Shown in pieces: positions 38,304 to 51,499 of a stretch of DNA of 64,000 nt. The notes under the pieces were generated by a model. It ran no database searches. It worked only from the letters and a program-made list of their open reading frames with translations, and was not told where the DNA came from. The DNA lies in contig CM072341.1 of the NCBI GenBank assembly GCA_036874045.1, positions 15,636,501-15,700,500 of the forward strand, in the 5' to 3' direction. Made by a program: the position numbers and the translations under genes. Positions within the stretch are counted from its first letter, which is position 1. Each line of letters begins with the position of its first letter. This stretch comes from Cymodocea nodosa (Eukaryota; Streptophyta; Magnoliopsida; Alismatales; Cymodoceaceae).

Positions 38304-39959
38304 AAAAAGGACACTGGTCACTGGAAGAGGTATGGCAGAAGGCAAAAGTTTCATAACAAAGGCATCGATTCCCTTAGATTACTAAAATACTCTGAAATAT
38401 TTCGTGATGCTTCACAGCTTAACTTTCTGAGATTCCCTAGTTTAATTTGCTTGCAATTTAGCTTTCTCTGTACTTTGTGTGTGCTGGAGATGATCTAATC
38501 AAAGATTACTTCCTCTCTCATACGCCATGCATACACCACCGATTCTTAATTGTTAAGATAAGAATGTAGAGAGAATATTTATGAAATAAAGGAACGCAGA
38601 GGTAATATTCTGCTTGTTTTCTTTGTTTGGCGACTGTGGACGATAGTGCACAGGGTATATCTCAAAAAGTAAAAGTCGTTTTCTATGAGTTTAGATATCT
38701 TCTATAAGTTCTTATAATTAACGTCGTATAATGTAATTTAGTTTATTAAGTTCTAGAACTCAAGTGTAAATCTTTGATGAACTTTCCAGTGTTAAGATGT
38801 TCATTAGGTCACAGAGAATGCACGTATGTATTTAGGAAATACCTAAAGAAGCGATAGCTTGAAAGCTTAACTTAGCACTTTCTTCTATCACAAAAATGGT
38901 ATAACGTTTTTAGTATTGATATAATGTTTAGGACGTGTTTGGTAATGGAGCGCTACTCCGCAACTCTCGTGCTGAGTCGCGCTTCGTAAAAATGGTGGAC
39001 TTCCCCACGCGGGACTTTTAGAGCTAAGTTTGGCAGTGCAACTTCAACTATGCTGTTGTAGTGTACGTAATTACCAAAAAGTAAATTACCTTTTGCTTGT
39101 TGTATGTAATGATTTTTTGTAATGTAAAGTTCATAACCAGAAAGGTAAATTGCTTGTCTCTTTGAATTTTTTTTTCTTTTACTTTTTGATGCTGTGGTAA
39201 AGTAGACTACTTAAAAATTAGTTAAAAAAAGAACAAGATAATAAAATATCTTTAAATAATAGATTCAAATGGTACAAAATATCCTTAACATACTAACAAC
39301 AACGCCTAGACTGACATTTCTCGTGAAAGCATCAAATATTTGGTCATCATTTTACTGTGTCGAAGTATACCTTTTAATAACAACCACTTAACATAATATT
39401 AACAATATCGCTTTTACGGTAATCAACATTATGAATTATTTGTCTAAAAGGTATGTTATATCGAACCTCTCAGCCATCTCAAAATACATCAGTAATAAGA
39501 CTGTACCCCTCAGGCTCTAACTCGACAAAGTCACCACATTTAAACCACTTTCCCAAGCTCCTTCAAAAAGCGTGAATATAGCATGGTTCAATAACTAAAG
39601 CAAACCAATAAATCAACTACATATCAATCAGTACGACAAATAAAACAAACTGACTTCCATGTTTTGAATCTAACACTACATAGGCATAGAAAAATTTGTT
39701 GTAGCATTGAAGAATGCAATTTGAACATGCAAAGTAGCCATAAGCACCACAAATTGCTTTATTTCAAAGTCATTTCTTTCCATGTAACAAACCTGAAATT
39801 CAAAAATGCAAAACCATTTTTTAGAATACTCAAACTTTCATATTCAGGCTATGAAATTTTAGACTGAAACTTTAATTATCTTTCATCAAATGACTATTGT
39901 CAAAATGAGCTCATGTTAATGGAATTTTTTGGATTACGCATGTCTTCAAGAATCTTAGT
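38304..39959. other. HIPP upstream region and gene-free DNA
   Basis: Mixed to AT-rich sequence. At 38932 a TTA followed by GGACGTGTTTGGTAATGGAG resembles a PIF/Harbinger terminus, with a GC-rich 100-bp stretch after it, but no matching right end was found. A frame at 39664-39867 has no recognisable motif. Confidence 0.4.
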
Positions 39960-41071
39960 TTACATTGTGAAATTTTTTGGATTTCATGTTAAAATATATC
40001 TTTTAAATAATTTAGACTCATATTTAAGAGTATTTTATAATTTAACATAGGCAAAGATATTTTGATAATCTTGCCTATGAACAAGGGTGTTTTATGTTTT
40101 ACGCTTGACATTGATGTCAAAGGTATTTTAACTTTTATATATGTTGATGCCAAAATATATATTAAATAGTTTAGACTCATTTCGAAGAGTATTTTATAAT
40201 TTGACATAAGCAATGATATTTTGATAATCTTATCTATGAAATGAGTGTTTTATATTTTACCCTCGATATTTTGTCATTTGTATATATTGATGTTAAAAAA
40301 TATATTAAACAATTTAGACTCATGTCAAGAAGTATGTAATAATTTTACCAATTTGATAATTTTATCTATGTATGGGGGCATTTTGAGATTTTCCTTGTAT
40401 ATTTTGACATCATGTATGCTTTTATGTCAAAATATATTTTTACACAATTGAGACTCTTATCTAGAAGTATTTAATAATTTTAGAAAATGATATAACTTGT
40501 ACTTAAAATACTTGATTTTCTACTTTACGTATTTATATTTTAAATCAAAGGTATTATGATTTTATCTTGGATATTTGTATTTTATACTCAAAATCCTTTT
40601 CAAATTTTACTTTAGATATTTGTGTTTTGTATCCAAAATATATGAATTTTCACTTTAGATATTTATAGTTGATATCTAAAATAGGTTGGTTTTATTTTAG
40701 ATATATATGTTTTATATCTAAAATGTTTTGATTTTCTGTTTTAGATATTTATATTTCATATCTAAAATATTTTAATTTTTATGTTGGATATTTATGTTAT
40801 ATCTAAAGTATTTCATTTTATGTTAAATATTTATATGTTATATCTAAAATATTTGATTTTCATTTTAGATATTTTATATGTTATATCTAAAGTACTTTGA
40901 TCTTTATTTTAAATATTTATATGTTATATCTAAAGTGCATTGACTTTTATTTTTGACATTTATATGTTAGATCTAAAATATTTGATTTTTTGTTTTAAAT
41001 ATTTATATTTTATATCTAAAATATTTTTATCTTCACTTTAAATATTTTATATGTGATATCCAAAGTATTTT
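39960..41071 (+). repeat. Compound AT-rich hairpin array, copy 3 (left part)
   Basis: First the longer units (39960-40480) with AATTTAGACTCATATTTAAG, GAGTATTTTATAATTT and GATATTTTGATAATCTTGCC. Then about eleven ~42-bp units to 41071, for example TTTTAGATAT-9 bases-ATATCTAAAA near 40738-40766, a 10-bp perfect stem. The array is cut at 41071 by the copia element and continues at 54649. Confidence 0.8.
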
Positions 41072-42661
41072 TGTAGGATCGTATGGATACATAAAAGGGG
41101 GGTGAATTGTGTATTTTTAATATTTTCTGAAATATAATTGAAACTTTAAAACTCAAAAACAAGTCGATACATTGTTTTCATAAAATCATTTTTATTCAAG
41201 GTTTCAATTACAATATACAATTCAATTCTCCTCAAAAATTGTAGATGCAATTATATTTCGATACCATGTATCATCTAAATAATTTCATAACTACAAACAG
41301 AGAAAACTAATTTGCGGAATTTAAAACTTTTCTCCCTGTTTGAGATTTTTCTTCTTCTTCTTCTTCTTCTTTTTCTTCTTCAGCAATTCTTCAGTGACGA
41401 ATATCTTGTCTTTTCATGCTTCACCGAATTTGCTTTCTTCTGATACTTCAAATCTTCAGTGACGAAAATCTTACCTTTTTATGCTTCACTGAACTTTCTT
41501 CCACTTGAGAGATTTTCCCCGAGAAGGTGTTTTTGATCCCTGAAAAAGATTTTTCTTTTGGTGTGCAGGGATGGTTTGATCTTTGAAAAGATTTTTCGTT
41601 TTATGTGCAAGGATAAATTGATCAACGAGAATTCTATGCCTTTTATACTGTATCTTCATTTCATGCATATCCTTCACGTTTAACCACTACTAGTTTTCCA
41701 CTTCTCTACGTTTTTTCTTTTTCCTTCATCGAAACACGCACGTTATAACCCACGTTTATATTTTGAATTTTCTTTAATCATCAGTCCTGGATCTCTGAAA
41801 AATTTCCTGCAAAATAAACTTTCTCGTCTAAAAGTTTTTCATCAGTGTAATAAGAAGTCGTTACTTTAATGTTAACTAAACGAGTAACACAAGTATATAT
41901 ATAACTTAACGTTTCTAATTTAACGAGTTCCTCATGTGCCATTTCACGTGACAAGTACTGTAGCTAACTCAACGAACTATGTCTGTGGTGTTATGCTATC
42001 TCAACGAACTATCTCCGTTGTGTTATGATAACTCAACGAACCAATAATAAACAAATGTTTTTATAATAAGAATTTTACCACGTGCAAAAATAACAACTTA
42101 AGTTTATAACGCTAACCTAACGCGTTGCCTTAGTGTTCAATATAGCAACTCAACGCGTTTAGTTATGTTAATTTAACGAGTTAAACATGTGCACCTCACA
42201 TGATACAATACAACATTCGTAACTTATAATTTCACCATGTGTATAACACTAACTTAACGAGTTCGTCTCTTCTTTTACTCACTAACTTAACGAGTTATCA
42301 CGTGACTTATTTTAACCTTTAAAACTCTAACTTAACGAGTTCTCACGTGAACTCTATACAAACAAAACTCTAACTTAACGAGTTGTCTAACCGTGCACTG
42401 TTCATGATACAGAAGATATAACATTAAAACATATCATGCTTTTCAATAAAAACACACGTTAACTTAACGTTTAGCTAAATGAGAAATTAATGCACCGAAA
42501 CGACTAGTTATTAACTTCAAATCCAATACAGACAAGTATTTATATTAGTAAGCTTTTTCTGTATTAATTGATGATTTTAATTTCTTTTCGCAAGCAATAT
42601 TAATTGAGAAAATATGATTATTTTCATTCAGCATACATCATCAAAACAAAAATACTCAACA
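41072..42661 (-). repeat. 3' LTR of the copia element (1590 bp)
   Basis: On the + strand it runs TGTAGGATCG...ACTCAACA. It pairs with 53070-54648. The stretch 41880-42460 is full of the short motif TTAACGAGTT and variants (see findings). A (CTT)n tract near 41350 differs in length between the two LTRs. Confidence 0.95.
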
Positions 42662-42675
42662 ATCTCCCCCTTTTT
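42662..42675 (-). other. Polypurine tract of the copia element
   Basis: On the - strand AAAAAGGGGGAGAT lies directly before the 3' LTR start, where plus-strand DNA synthesis is primed in this family. Confidence 0.85.
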
Positions 42676-43161
42676 GATGATGACAAAATCATATTAAATC
42701 AATTATGAAATATGTTTAACTCAACAAAGCACTTTCGTTGGGTTAACTTTTAATTCAACAAACTTGTTTGTTGACTTAAGTTCATTTAAGCTTATTTCTA
42801 TTGTTTGTGTAAATTTTACCTTTCAGAATTAAAACTCTCAAATGTCAATAATTATATAAGTATCAGTTTTCTAATTATCATCTGTCAGATTACAATAACC
42901 ATTTAAATAGCATCTCCTTTTATAATATATATATGCAATTAAGATCATAATCATCTTTTTATAATATTTCTCCCCTTTTTTGTCATTAATCAAAAAGATA
43001 ATTACAAAGAATATATATACATATATAAGAGATATAATTACAACAACTCTTTCTGTAAACAAGAATAATAATTGAAGACATTTACAGAAAAATGTATTGT
43101 TCAATGAATCAAACAAGTAATACAAACATTACATTTTGTATTCAGAAACAAACAAAAACAG

Positions 43162-45453
43162 TTAGCGACCCCTCCTAAGTATATCACTTATAGCATTACA
43201 TATTTTATCTCCTAGATGCCTAATATCATTTCTAATGTCGTTAAGCACTGCATCTAAGTCAGGAGGTAGCTGGGTTTGCTGTTCTGCTTGAACTGAATAA
43301 CTTTGTTGTTGTTGTTGTTGTATATGGTCTGTATCAGGTTGTTGTTGTTGTTGTCGTTGAGGTTTATGCATGGCCTGAAATTTTTGCAAATCTTTGACAT
43401 TAAATGCTCTCATGCCTTTAGTTTCAGAGGGCCAGTCGCATAAATTCAATTGGCTTGCAATGAGTCTACATACAGCATCACCATAAAATAACTTTGAACT
43501 CATATGCTGTAGTTGAGAAGTGAAAACATCAAACCAATTGATTTGAATTCTATTCAGCAAGCTATAAGTTGCATATAAAAAACTTCTGTTGACTTCCATA
43601 TTGTGTCCAACTCTCTGAAATAAATTTGCATGCAATATATTTGCAATAAACCTTGCCTCTGCATTCAGATTTTCCATTAATCTCATTTCAGAATATACAT
43701 CTGGAATTTTTGATAAAGATTGAATGTTCCATTCTAGTTGTCTTATCATGTCAAATCTGTTGGTAACAACAACACCTTCATTCTTTAATCCTAAAACTTC
43801 AAAAATTAATTCAGGAGACAATATAAACTCCTATTCATTTATTTGAGTTTTCAGAAAATTTCCATTCTTGACCAGATTGCTATAAAAAGCTGCAATAAGC
43901 TTTGTGTATTGCTTCCATTTCGTTCCTATTGGCAAGAATTTAATGAGGCCTTGAAACTCAAACAGATCTCTTATGTCCATCAAATTTCTGAATTTTATTG
44001 GACGAGCATGCAGAATCTGACATGTAATCAGATTATTGTATTTCTGCAATGCTTCTTCAGATCTAAAATGAATTGTATTACCTTGAATGTTTAACATTGT
44101 ACACAAAGAAGATGATACCTGAAGCCGTGATTCAGAGTTTAATTCATCTTTAGGAACCTCTTCTTCAAAATGAATGTCATGTTGTTCCTCTTCCAAAATA
44201 TTATCTTGAAGCTGTTCAGGTAAGCTTGATTCTTCGGCTTCAACAGTGTTAGGAACATTGTCAATATGCTCAACATTCATCTGTTCAGTCTCTATAGAAT
44301 GTTCAGAGTACAATTTTTCCACAAATTCTACAGCTGGTGTATCTGTCTGTAATTGTTCATTTTGTTCAACAGATATTTCCATTAATTCATGCTGTGAATT
44401 CTCAGACTCTGCTTCTATAGATTCCGTAGAAGGCTGGTTAACTTTTAGCTCTTCTGGAGTCTTAACAATTTCAATATCTGCTACTCTAGACAATTCAACC
44501 TTTGAACTAGTTACTGCCTCAACATTGTCAATTATATCTGTAATAACTTGTTCAATGTCAAGTGCCTGATGCTCTGATTTGTCAATTTCTACATCATCAG
44601 GACTTGTACTAATAGAAAAACTTGAGCTTATATTTGACTTAGATTTCTTCTCAAGCTTTCTAGTAAGGGAAAATAAAGTCTCATTATCTTCATCAGTTTC
44701 AATGTGTTCAGAACTGATGAGTTTATCAGATGCACAATAAGGTACAATGTCTAGACATACATTGTCCTTTGGAAATAAATTTTCATTTGATTTTCCTTGT
44801 TCAATAGACTTTGTTTCCTTAGACATAATTTTTCTGACTTTCCTTCTTCTATAATATTTCTGTTTCTCCTTTTCAAATATTGCTGTTTTCTTTTCAAATT
44901 GCTCCATAAAAGTTTTCTGCTTTAATTCTTCTAAGGCACTTTCTATTGCAACAGCCTTTCAAAGACTATCAACTTTTGTTTTGTCTACAGCAATATCTGA
45001 TTCTACTTATTTTGAATATAAAGGAGTAGGGATAGCTGATTCATGCTCTTCCTCAAATGCATATAGTCTTGTACCGTTTATAGGAGTTTGAGTTTTATTT
45101 GATGAACCTACACATTTTTTCAAATATTTTGCATACTATTCCAAAAATGCAATCTCAACACATTTCATTCTGTATTCTCTATCATATTTACTTCGAATAC
45201 CCATGTATGTAATACTTGCATCAGTATGTTGAAGTTCTTATCTAACTTCATCTAATATATCCTGAGAAAAGAAGTAATCTCTATAAAGTTCTTCTAACAT
45301 TTTGTCCACTCGAAATATTTTCTTGAACCAAGTACGTGGAACTTCATCATTCTCTATTTCTTTTCCTTTTGCATCTCTTCTGCTTTTGCCTTTTCCTCTG
45401 CCACGACCTTTGTAGAACTTGGAGACCATCGTCGCAGGTTGTAACAGCAACAA
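43162..45453 (-). pseudogene. Envelope-like 3' region of the copia element (fossil)
   Basis: Between RNase H and the 3' LTR lie open segments at 43162-43821, 43831-44907 and 45238-45453. The first-read part is basic (KGRGRGKGKSRRDAKGKE). The middle is acidic and rich in E, S and Q. The last has a poly-Q tract and a final QLPPDLDAVLNDIRNDIRHL segment. Sireviruses are known to carry an extra envelope-like region in this position. I see no convincing membrane span here, so 'envelope-like' is by position and lineage only. Confidence 0.6.
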
Positions 45454-47018
45454 GCGGGAAAGATTTTCTTGACAAAGTTTACAAATAACCTAAGTCCCCG
45501 TGTTATAAGTGTTTAAATAGGGTTTTTAGGCGTATAACTCAACATGAAGAGAAGTCGGGTTTAGAAATTAAATAAATATTGAATAAAGCTTATTCAATCA
45601 AAGTACTCGAAATATTCAAGTATAACTCGTTGAGTTAACTAACCTAATGAGTAAAATGTTGTCTAGAGGCAGTTTTACACGTTACCTTATCTAATATAAT
45701 GTCTAGTTAGTACACTTAAACAAGTTTCGGATACTTCCAACTAAAACCTTCCGAAAACAACACACATGCTAAACTTAACATTTTCTTGAGAACATTGTAA
45801 ACTATTTGAACATTTTGTCTTTTGAATCTAGAATAGTTTATTTGTCTTTTTAAATTATTTCATCAAGATTTTAAGAAGACATTAATTCAGATTAACTAAG
45901 ATTTGTATTTTAAATTATATTAATCTGTTTTTGACATTGTTAATGCTCCCCCTACAAATATACTTCAAATATATTCAATCAAAATACAAAATATACTTGT
46001 AGTGACAATAGATGTTAAGTATAACTATACTTTTACATTTTATTTTCAGAGACTTCCGTTATCCTGACATCATCAAAAATGATTTCCAGAATCAATTCCT
46101 ACTATATATGAATCAAAACACAACTTTGAACTCAATTCGATTAATTCAAGGAGAATAAAAGAATGTATCTCAAATAAACGTTTTCAAAAGTACTAATGTT
46201 GATTCAATAAATCAGTAGTCATATTGGTATAAACTATATGCGATTCAAAGATATCTGTAATTAATGAAAAAACTTTTTCTTTTCAAAACAGTAAATATTG
46301 ATAATTTTCTTTAAAAGTTAGTTTGAAAAGCTTGAATCATACAAGAGCTTTCTAATGTACCCGTGTAATGAGCTTTCAGTCAACAATCCCAGATCTGATC
46401 AAGACCTTACGTTGCCAGATTTAAAGAATTCTTTTTTAGGACAACAATCCTTACATACCTATCTGCTCAAGTACAAAAGGCTCGTGATCAAACTGATCAA
46501 TAAACTCTCAAAGATTTTCACTTTGTAAGCACTTTTCATTTTAAGCACAGTATATATGTATTCCATTAATACAGATGCAATAAAACACAAATCTCATACA
46601 ATTTTTACTTCTATGATTGTACTGAGAATATGAATCAGTTTCAATAAGCTTATACTTTTGATTAATAGTTTAAGATGAGTTACATATAACTTATTCTACA
46701 AGTTTAATCAATTAAGTCAAATTTATGCATGATCATATGCATTTTCCTTGATTCAAAGAAAACATTTAATCAAAATTTCAGAATGTCAGAAGTATTTAAT
46801 GTTTTTTTCATTTACACTTCCACTTAAAATCGTAAAAACTATTAAAATTGATAAACTACTTAAAATCAATAAGATACTACTATGATTTTACAATAAATAC
46901 ATAGTATCTTAAGCAGCAGTTTAGATATTACTTTAGATATTTATGATAAGTATATAATATCTATTAGGTGAACACCATCATCAATAATATTTATCTTTTT
47001 ATGTGGAGTTTAAGCATT
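45454..47018 (-). other. Non-coding internal spacer of the copia element
   Basis: AT-rich sequence between RNase H and the envelope-like region, without a frame I can assign. Such long spacers are usual in Sireviruses. Confidence 0.6.
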
Positions 47019-48296
47019 TTACACATGACATAGCCTACAAATACCTAAATTTAATCTAATGTTGCAGAATGTATTTTCGTCTAGAGGCTTTGTAAATATA
47101 TCAGCTAATTGATTTTTACTAGACACAAATTCTAATTTAATTTTTCCTTTAATTACGTTATCTCTTAGAAAATGATGTCTAACCTCTATATGCTTTGCTC
47201 TTGAATGTAATACAGGATTTTTGGAAAGATTTATTGCAGAACTACTGTCACAATAAATCTCAGTTGTATCATAAGATAATCCAAAATCTTCTAAAGTTTG
47301 CCTTATCCACAGAATCTGAGTGCAACACTGTGCAGCAGCAACATATTCAGCTTCTGTAGTAGAAAGTGCTACACAGTTTTGTTTTTTACTAAACCATGAC
47401 ACCAAATTATTTCCCAATAATTGACATGTGCCACTAGTACTCTTTCTATCAGATTTAGATCCTGCATAATCAGCATCAGTATATCCTATAAGATCTATTG
47501 AACTATCCTTAGAATAATACAGTCCGAAATTTTTAGTTCATTGTATATATCTAAATATTCTTTTAACTGCAATTAAGTGTGATTCTTTAGGATTAGATTG
47601 AAATCTAGCACAAACACACACAACAAACATAATATCAGGTCTACTAGCAGTCAAATAAAGTAAAGAACCAATCATACTTCTGTATTTTCTTTGATCTATA
47701 GATTTTCCTATGTCATCAATATCTAACTTTAAAGTAGTACTCATAAGAGTTCCTCGAATCATTGTATCATTAAAATTAAATTTCTTAAGCATTTCATCTG
47801 CATATTTTTCTTGATTTAAAAATATACTTTTATCCATTTGCTTAATTTGAAGTCCTAGAAAATATGAAAGTTCTCCTATCATACTCATTTCAAACTGATT
47901 AGTCATCTCTTCAGAGAATATTTCTATCAACTTATCAGAGGTTGCTCCAAAGATTATATCATCCATGTATATTTGAACAACAATCTGATCATTACCATCT
48001 CTCTTAATAAATAGAGTATAATCTACTTTTCCTATGATATAGCCTTTTTCTATTAAAAAAGTAGACAATCTTTCATACCATGATCTAGGTGTTTGCTTCA
48101 AACCATATAAGGCTTTCTTCAATTTATACACAAAGTCAGGATTTTTAATATCTTCAAATCCAGGTGGTTGTTTTACATAGACTTCTTCATTAATTAAACC
48201 ATTTAGAAATGCACTCTTTACATCCATTTGATATAATTTAAAATTCATATAACAAGCATAGGCCAATAATATTCTAATACTTTCTAACCTAGCCAT
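47019..48296 (-). pseudogene. Reverse transcriptase and RNase H region of the copia element (fossil)
   Basis: The segment at 47538-48296 carries the Ty1/copia reverse transcriptase text LYQMDVKSAFLNG, VYVKQPPGFED, IYMDDIIFGAT and ASRPDIMFVVCVCARFQSNP, the last typical of Sireviruses. The segment at 47019-47417 carries RNase H text (NCVALSTTEAEYVAAAQCC, LADIFTKPLDE). Part of a broken fossil pol. Confidence 0.92.
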
Positions 48297-48458
48297 AGGA
48301 GCAAATGTTTCATCATAATCTAATCCTTCTTCCTGTGTATACCCTTGTGCAACTAATCTAGTTTTATTCCTTATAATTTGACCAGTTTCGTTAGTGTTGT
48401 TTCTAAAGATCCACTTTGTACCTATTATGGACTGATTTTCTAGTGGAGAGACTAATTC

Positions 48459-50077
48459 TCATACATCATTTCTAATGAATTGATTTAGTTCTTCTTGCAT
48501 TGCCACTATCCAATTTTCATCAGATAATGCTTCTTGTATATTCCTTGGTTCCACCATAGAAACAAACATACACATACTATTTAAATTTACTGAAGCTTTA
48601 GTTTTAACTCCCTCATTAATATTACCAATGACTTGAGTAATGGGATGTGATGAAGAATAACGCCAATTTCTCTGATTTTCCTCAATATTCTCATCAACAT
48701 CTGAAAGTCCATCACTTTCATCATTAGTTTGATCATTTAAGTTCATATTTTTGATTTTCTCAGATAAATCATCAATCTCTCTATTGATCTCTAACTCATT
48801 TGGAAAATTGATCATGTCATCATTATCAACTTTAGATTGAGATTCTCTAAGAGAATTTTCATTAAAGCTTACATGGAGGGTTTCTTCAATAGTCCTAGAA
48901 GTCTTGTTATATACTCTATAGGCTTTACTTCTAATAGAGTAACCTACAAAAATTCCTTCATCCGATTTGGCTTTAAATTTATCCCTTTTATCCTTAGTAT
49001 TAAGAATAAAACACTTGTAGCCAAATGATTTCATATATGAAATTTTTGGAACCCTATTAAACATAATTTCAAAAGGAGTTTTATTAACATGAGGTCTTAA
49101 TGACTTCTGTTAATAACATAACAAGCTGTATTTACTGCTTCAGCCCAAAGATTTTGAGGTAACTTATGTTCATTCAACATAGTTCTGACCATTTCTTGAA
49201 GTGATCTATTCTTTCTCTCAACAACACCATTTTGACATGGTGCTCTTGGAAAAGAAAATCTGTGATCAATGCCATGCTCACTACAATAGTTATCCATTTG
49301 ATCATTATCAAATTCAGTTCCATGATCACTCCTAAGTTTTTGAATAGAGACACTTTGCTCATTTTGAACAAAATTGCAAAACATTTTAAATTTTTCAAAA
49401 ACTTCTATCTTAGATGCTAGAAAATATACCCAAGTGTATCTAGAGAAGTCATCTACTAAAATAAATACATACCGTTTACCACTAAGACTCATGATTCTTG
49501 TTGGTCCAAATAGATCCATATGTATAAGTTCTAAGACTCTCTTGCTTGAAATATTAGTTTTGGATTTAAAAGAGTTTTTGTGAAGTTTACCTAACTCACA
49601 TGCATCACACATAAAGTTCTTTGAGTATTTAATCTTTGGTAAACCTCTCACTAAATGTTTTCTAGATAGTTTATATAACAGTCTCATATTTATATGCTCA
49701 ATCCTTCTATGCCATAGATATGCATCACTAGTTTCAGCTAGCAAACATGAATTTAAATCAACTACACCAGAAGGTAAAGATAAAATACATATAGAACCTT
49801 TTCTTTTAGCAATAAACTTAATTTCATCTGTATTTTTATCAATTATTTTGCATACATTATCTTCAAACATTACATAATATCCATTTTCAGTTAGTTTTAT
49901 GACACTCAGCAAATTAAATCCTAGGTTTTCTACATATAGTACATTCGAAATAACACAAGTAGGAGTTATTTGAACATTGCCCATACCTATGATTTTATCT
50001 TTGCTTTTGTTTCCAAATGTTACACTTCCTTTCATGGTATTTGTAAAATTTTGTAATAGACTTTTTTGTCCGGTCAT
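48459..50077 (-). pseudogene. Integrase and downstream pol region of the copia element (fossil)
   Basis: The segment at 49097-50077 includes the gag-pre-integrase zinc-binding part (LWHRRIEHINM...CDACELGK) and the integrase core (VDDFSRYTWVYFL, LRSDHGTEFDN, GVVERKNRSLQEM). The segment at 48459-49064 continues with KSFGYKCFILNTKDKRDKF, the usual integrase C-terminal neighbourhood in copia elements. Broken fossil. Confidence 0.9.
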
Positions 50078-50406
50078 GTGACTTACGCTCCACTATCCAA
50101 GATCTATTTTGATGTTGTTTCCTCCTACAACACAAATTAAGAAAAACTTTTTCTTGGTACCCAATGTTGTTGAGGACCAAGTTCATTAAACTCATATTTC
50201 TTCTTTTTGTTTAAAAATAGTTTAACATTATCATTTATATTCTTATTAATTGTAAGTACTATTGATTTATCATTAGCTTCATACTCACATATAGCATTAT
50301 TGCTTTTGCAATCATTCTTTTTATTTTCAGATGTAGTATAATCAAGACCAAACATATTTTTATCAGATGTTAATTTATTTTGGTCATGCTTATACATTTC
50401 TGTAAG

Positions 50407-51499
50407 TTAATACCAAGATTTTGTACTTGTATTAACACTTTCCGTACATACAAAATCTTTTTCCGCACAAGAATTTTTTGTTTTATCACATGCAGAATGA
50501 GTAATTGGTCTAATACCAGTGTATTGAATTACATGCTTAGGTTTCTGAATTTTCAGTTTACTACAATTGTCTGAAATTTTAGAAACATTAGAAACTAAAT
50601 TTCCAGAACAAGAAACAAGATTTTTAGAAACATTTATAGTCATGTTAGAAGTACAATTTGACAAATCACATTGATTTATATTATTACTACATGATTCATC
50701 CCTTGAAGTATCTACTTCTACATATTTATTACCTTGTTTCATAATAAAAGGAATTTTAGTCTTAGATTTACTTGAACTGCAACTAATAAATCCTTTATTG
50801 GCTTGAGATTCAGGATATTCAGGATAATCAAATCCTAAGCCAAATTTATAAGACACCGCAGTGGTACTAGTTAGTTTGTCTAACTTAGTTTGTCTTAAAT
50901 TCCATTTCTCAAAGGTAGAATTTAAATCTTGCTCTCTCAGATTTAATTTATCTATTTCTAATTCAAGTTCATTTATATTGTTTCTCAACATTTCATTTTC
51001 AGATTCTATCTTTAATTTTTCAGCATTTATATTCTATATTTGTTCATGCAAGATACATTCATTAAATCTAAATTTTTGCAAATCTCTAGCATGATTTACA
51101 TACTTTAAGTTTTTGTAATAATGCATGATAAGCACATAATAATTCATCAAAGTTGAAATCTGAATGACTTTCAGGATCAGATATTACCTCAGATTCATCT
51201 GCCATGAAGCACACATGAGCAACGTCTTCTAACTCTTGTTCTCCTTCTGAATGTGAAGATTTTGATGCTGATTCCTCAGATTCAGACTCTTCAGACGTGT
51301 CATCCCAAGTGAACTTCAAAGCCTTTTTCTTGTAAAATTTTTTCTGAGTTTTCTGAGCCGTCTTCTTCTGATTTGTCCTACTTTGCTTTTCATTTTTCCT
51401 CATAGGACAATCTGGAGAAAGATGTCTAGGTTTCTTACAATTGTAACATACATACTTTCTAGATGAAGAATTCTTGTCATTCAATGATTTTGACATTAA
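50407..51499 (-). pseudogene. Gag 3' part with zinc knuckle (fossil)
   Basis: The segment at 51086-51496 has CYNCKKPRHLSPDC, a CCHC-type zinc knuckle, followed by K-rich and acidic stretches typical of Sirevirus gag. 50407-50991 is a coiled-coil-like, N- and K-rich segment leading to pol. It is cut on its upstream side by the inserted PIF/Harbinger element. Confidence 0.8.

Noticed and set aside
38932-39100. TTA followed by GGACGTGTTTGGTAATGGAG, resembling a PIF/Harbinger left end
   Set aside because: No matching inverted right end followed by TTA/TAA was found within the next ~600 bases, so an element cannot be defined.
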